A stretch of 64,000 nt of DNA. It comes from Allobosea sp. LC85 (GTDB lineage Bacteria; Pseudomonadota; Alphaproteobacteria; Rhizobiales; Beijerinckiaceae). The translations under genes and the position numbers were made by a program. The stretch lies in the NCBI RefSeq assembly GCF_000735605.1, contig NZ_JPKG01000057.1, positions 80,650 to 144,649 of the forward strand, written 5' to 3'. The notes below the pieces were generated by a model, which was not told the origin of the DNA, did not search any database, and worked only from the letters and a program-made list of their open reading frames with translations. The stretch's first letter is position 1. Each line of letters starts with the position of its first letter. Of the stretch, positions 62,641-64,000 are shown piece after piece.

Positions 62641-62828
62641 GACATAGGCGGTTGCTGCTCCCTCCTCATGCCAGCAGATGGTCACCGTTTCGCCCTTGGA
62701 CATGGAGACGATCTCGCCCGGCGGTGATCGTCCGGCGGTGACCGTCCGACGTCTGTCGCAACCGAAGGCCGCCCTCCAGGATGATCATGACGTCCTCGAG
62801 CGCCAGCGTTTCGGTGAGATCCTGCCTT
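62641..62828 (-). pseudogene. frameshifted, truncated cupin gene
   Basis: On the reverse strand one frame reads LTETLALEDVMIILEGGLRL then TSDGHRRTITAG; after about base 62718 the cupin continues in another frame as GEIVSMSKGETVTICWHEEG and AATAYV, where similarity stops. These are the strands of an EutQ/DUF861-like cupin. A one-base frame change near an imperfect tcaccgccgg direct repeat, an in-frame stop upstream and a missing C-terminus indicate decay. Nothing is left that could be a working enzyme. Confidence 0.6.
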
Positions 62829-62925
62829 CAGCAACGACACGGCGACGGCCTGGGACGGCTTTGTGGCTACGGCTTTGTGGCTCGTGCCAGCACGTGTATG
62901 GAAGCATCATGGCCGGAGAGACACG

Positions 62926-63360
62926 ATGCTCAGCTACATCATGATCGGCGCCAACGACGTGGATCTGTCAGGGAGGATGTACTCCGCGATCCTGCTGCCG
63001 ATCGGCTACGTCAAAACGGAATCCAAGGGCGCGATCATATACGCGCTGCCTGACATTCCCCGCCACAATGGGCCGGCGGTCTACATCACGAAACCCTATG
63101 ACGGACGCGAGGCGACGGTCGGCAACGGCTCGATGACGGCCTTTCGCGTCGATAGCCATGCCTTGGTACGCGAACTACATGCCGCGGGCGTGGCAGCAGG
63201 CGGCAAGGATGAGGGCGCGCCCGGCTTCCGCGCCGAGTATAGCGAGCGCTTTTTCGTCGGCTACCTGCGCGATCCGGTTGGCAACAAGGTCGCAATCTTC
63301 TGCACAAACCCCTCCGAGCCCACCCGGAATACCGAGCGAGACGCTGGCAATACGCTCTAA
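62926..63360 (+). CDS. VOC (glyoxalase/bleomycin-resistance) family protein
   Basis: 144 residues from ATG 62926 (GGAGAG upstream). One VOC beta-alpha-beta3 unit pair: MLSYIMIGANDVDLSGRMYS, YALPDIPRHNGPAVYITKPY, FVGYLRDPVGNKVAIFCTNP. Typical of small metal-dependent dioxygenase, isomerase or drug-binding proteins; the ligand residues are not decisive. It is divergent from the cupin relic and precedes the TauE-like gene by 345 bases. Substrate unknown. Confidence 0.88.
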   Translation: MLSYIMIGANDVDLSGRMYSAILLPIGYVKTESKGAIIYALPDIPRHNGPAVYITKPYDGREATVGNGSMTAFRVDSHALVRELHAAGVAAGGKDEGAPGFRAEYSERFFVGYLRDPVGNKVAIFCTNPSEPTRNTERDAGNTL

Positions 63361-63705
63361 CCAGGCGCGTTCTGCCCGAGAGAGAAGCCCGCGCCGCACC
63401 GCCCCGGCCCAACCCCCAGCAACGCGTCGCCGATCTCAGGGCGGCCGTCAGCCAGGGCCGGCGGCCCGTCCTGCGCGCGAGCAAGGCACAAGCATCGCCA
63501 CTGCTGCAGGCGGGCACCAGGTTCTGGAGCCGCTAACCCCTGGCCAGGGAAAGCGGCCAACGGGGAAACACGACCTTTGCGGACTCGATGCGCGTCAACT
63601 GCAATGTCCGGAATGGGGCGGTGAGCGGACACCGAAATCGAAAGACTTGGCGCCGCGTCTCTCAGCGCTATGTTCGTTGCACCATAGCGATCCTGACAGG
63701 CTCCC
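63361..63705. other. intergenic region with family C repeat
   Basis: About 345 bases before the TauE/SafE gene. It holds family C copy 3 (63521-63575) and, just before the start codon, a possible promoter zone. The remainder shows no gene. Confidence 0.4.
63521..63575. repeat. family C repeat, copy 3 (diverged)
   Basis: gttctggagccgctaacccc, ggccaggg and aagcggccaacggggaaaca match copy 1 (35328-35405), which also carries the leading tctggagccg. It lies in non-coding DNA here, and the distal block (gaccttcgc) is altered. Confidence 0.7.
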
Positions 63706-64000
63706 ATGACCGACGCATCCGTAACGGCGACAACGCCGCGTTCGCGTTCCGGAGCATTTGCCGGCGGCGCTCTCATCGGAACGTTAGGCGGGCTGATCGG
63801 ACTCGGCGGCGCGGAATTTCGCCTTCCCTTGCTTATTGGCGCATTTCGATTTGGCGCGCTCGAAGCGGTCATCCTCAATAAGGCAATGAGCCTCGTGGTG
63901 GTTGCATCCGCTCTTCCCTTTCGGGCCGGCACGGTTCCGGCAACAGAAGTCGCGGCACATTGGCCCGTCATCCTCAACCTACTTGCAGGCAGCCTTCTCG
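63706..64000 (+). CDS. TauE/SafE family membrane permease (5' part, cut by window edge)
   Basis: ATG 63706 opens a frame that remains open to the window end, giving 98 residues: MTDASVTATTPRSRSGAFAG, then ALIGTLGGLIGLGGAEFRLP with the Gly-rich first helix of TauE/SafE transporters, LNKAMSLVVVASALPFRAGT and WPVILNLLAGSLL. Such proteins export sulphite or sulphoacetate, or move related organic anions, across the inner membrane. Full length is usually 250-270 residues. The complementary frame is a shadow. Confidence 0.85.
   Translation, partial: MTDASVTATTPRSRSGAFAGGALIGTLGGLIGLGGAEFRLPLLIGAFRFGALEAVILNKAMSLVVVASALPFRAGTVPATEVAAHWPVILNLLAGSLL

Noticed and set aside
62338..62703. 121-residue frame starting MSKGETVTI
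   Set aside because: Only its first 21 codons are cupin-like; the rest is unrelated, so it is the tail of a broken gene, reported as a pseudogene.
63357..63977. 206-residue frame antisense at the right edge
   Set aside because: It opposes a clear TauE/SafE N-terminus on the forward strand and has no domain of its own.

Overview
The window is GC-rich and gene-dense, and reads as chromosome from an alphaproteobacterium, most likely of the order Hyphomicrobiales (Rhizobiales) and perhaps Bosea-like. That placement is an inference. It rests on gene content (FrcABC-type sugar ABC transporter with an RpiR regulator, several amino-acid/peptide ABC systems, PBP1A, the SpoVR-YeaH-PrkA cluster) and on two families of dispersed palindromic repeats of the kind seen in Rhizobiales intergenic regions. 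No rRNA, tRNA, CRISPR array, phage gene or replication origin was recognised.

Layout. 1-3911 (-): prkA-yeaH-spoVR stationary-phase/stress cluster, spoVR cut by the window edge. 4255-8408 (-): outer-membrane MetA-like protein, a tiny CxxCH protein, PBP1A and a GYD-domain protein. 8502-14306: sugar/polyol module (Gfo/Idh/MocA dehydrogenase, ABC ATPase, permease and binding protein) with a divergent RpiR regulator. 14537-18730: small membrane protein, LuxR-type and AraC-type regulators, O-methyltransferase. 19155-19659: decayed insertion-sequence end. 19728-26083 (-): six-gene PotABCD-like uptake operon with an M24 'pita-bread' hydrolase, a class I amidotransferase and a GntR/FCD regulator with a perfect operator palindrome. 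26365-33354 (-): adenosine-specific kinase, then a second uptake module (Dpp-like, fused ATPase) again with an M24 hydrolase. Both M24 proteins lack the metal ligands and look like creatinase/ectoine-hydrolase-type C-N hydrolases.

34038-41374: archaeal-type fructose-1,6-bisphosphate aldolase/phosphatase, an unknown gene, a Rieske domain fused to a long helical domain, an aldehyde dehydrogenase, and a divergent LysR/NTF2-like pair. 41825-47978: large autotransporter, ArsR-SRPBCC pair divergent from a RibD/DHFR-like reductase with two palindromic operator candidates between them, and a nucleotide-sugar epimerase.

47979-58570 is the most accessory-like part. It holds an AT-rich stretch with a 37-bp inverted duplication, a translationally coupled glycosyltransferase plus unknown protein, a probably truncated third gene, GNAT, a DEDDh exonuclease, two secreted unknowns, a DUF4242-class III cyclase fusion, a Fic protein and clustered repeats. 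58571-64000: two PQQ-dependent sugar dehydrogenases flanking a cytochrome c (a likely periplasmic sugar-oxidation module), a frameshifted cupin remnant, a VOC protein and the start of a TauE/SafE permease.

Four short repeat families recur: A (palindromic, six loci), B (RIME-like, two loci), C (about 60 bp, three loci, supplying the 3' ends of two genes) and D (about 45 bp, two loci). Several A, B and C copies touch a stop codon exactly, so they are shaping transcript ends and C-termini.
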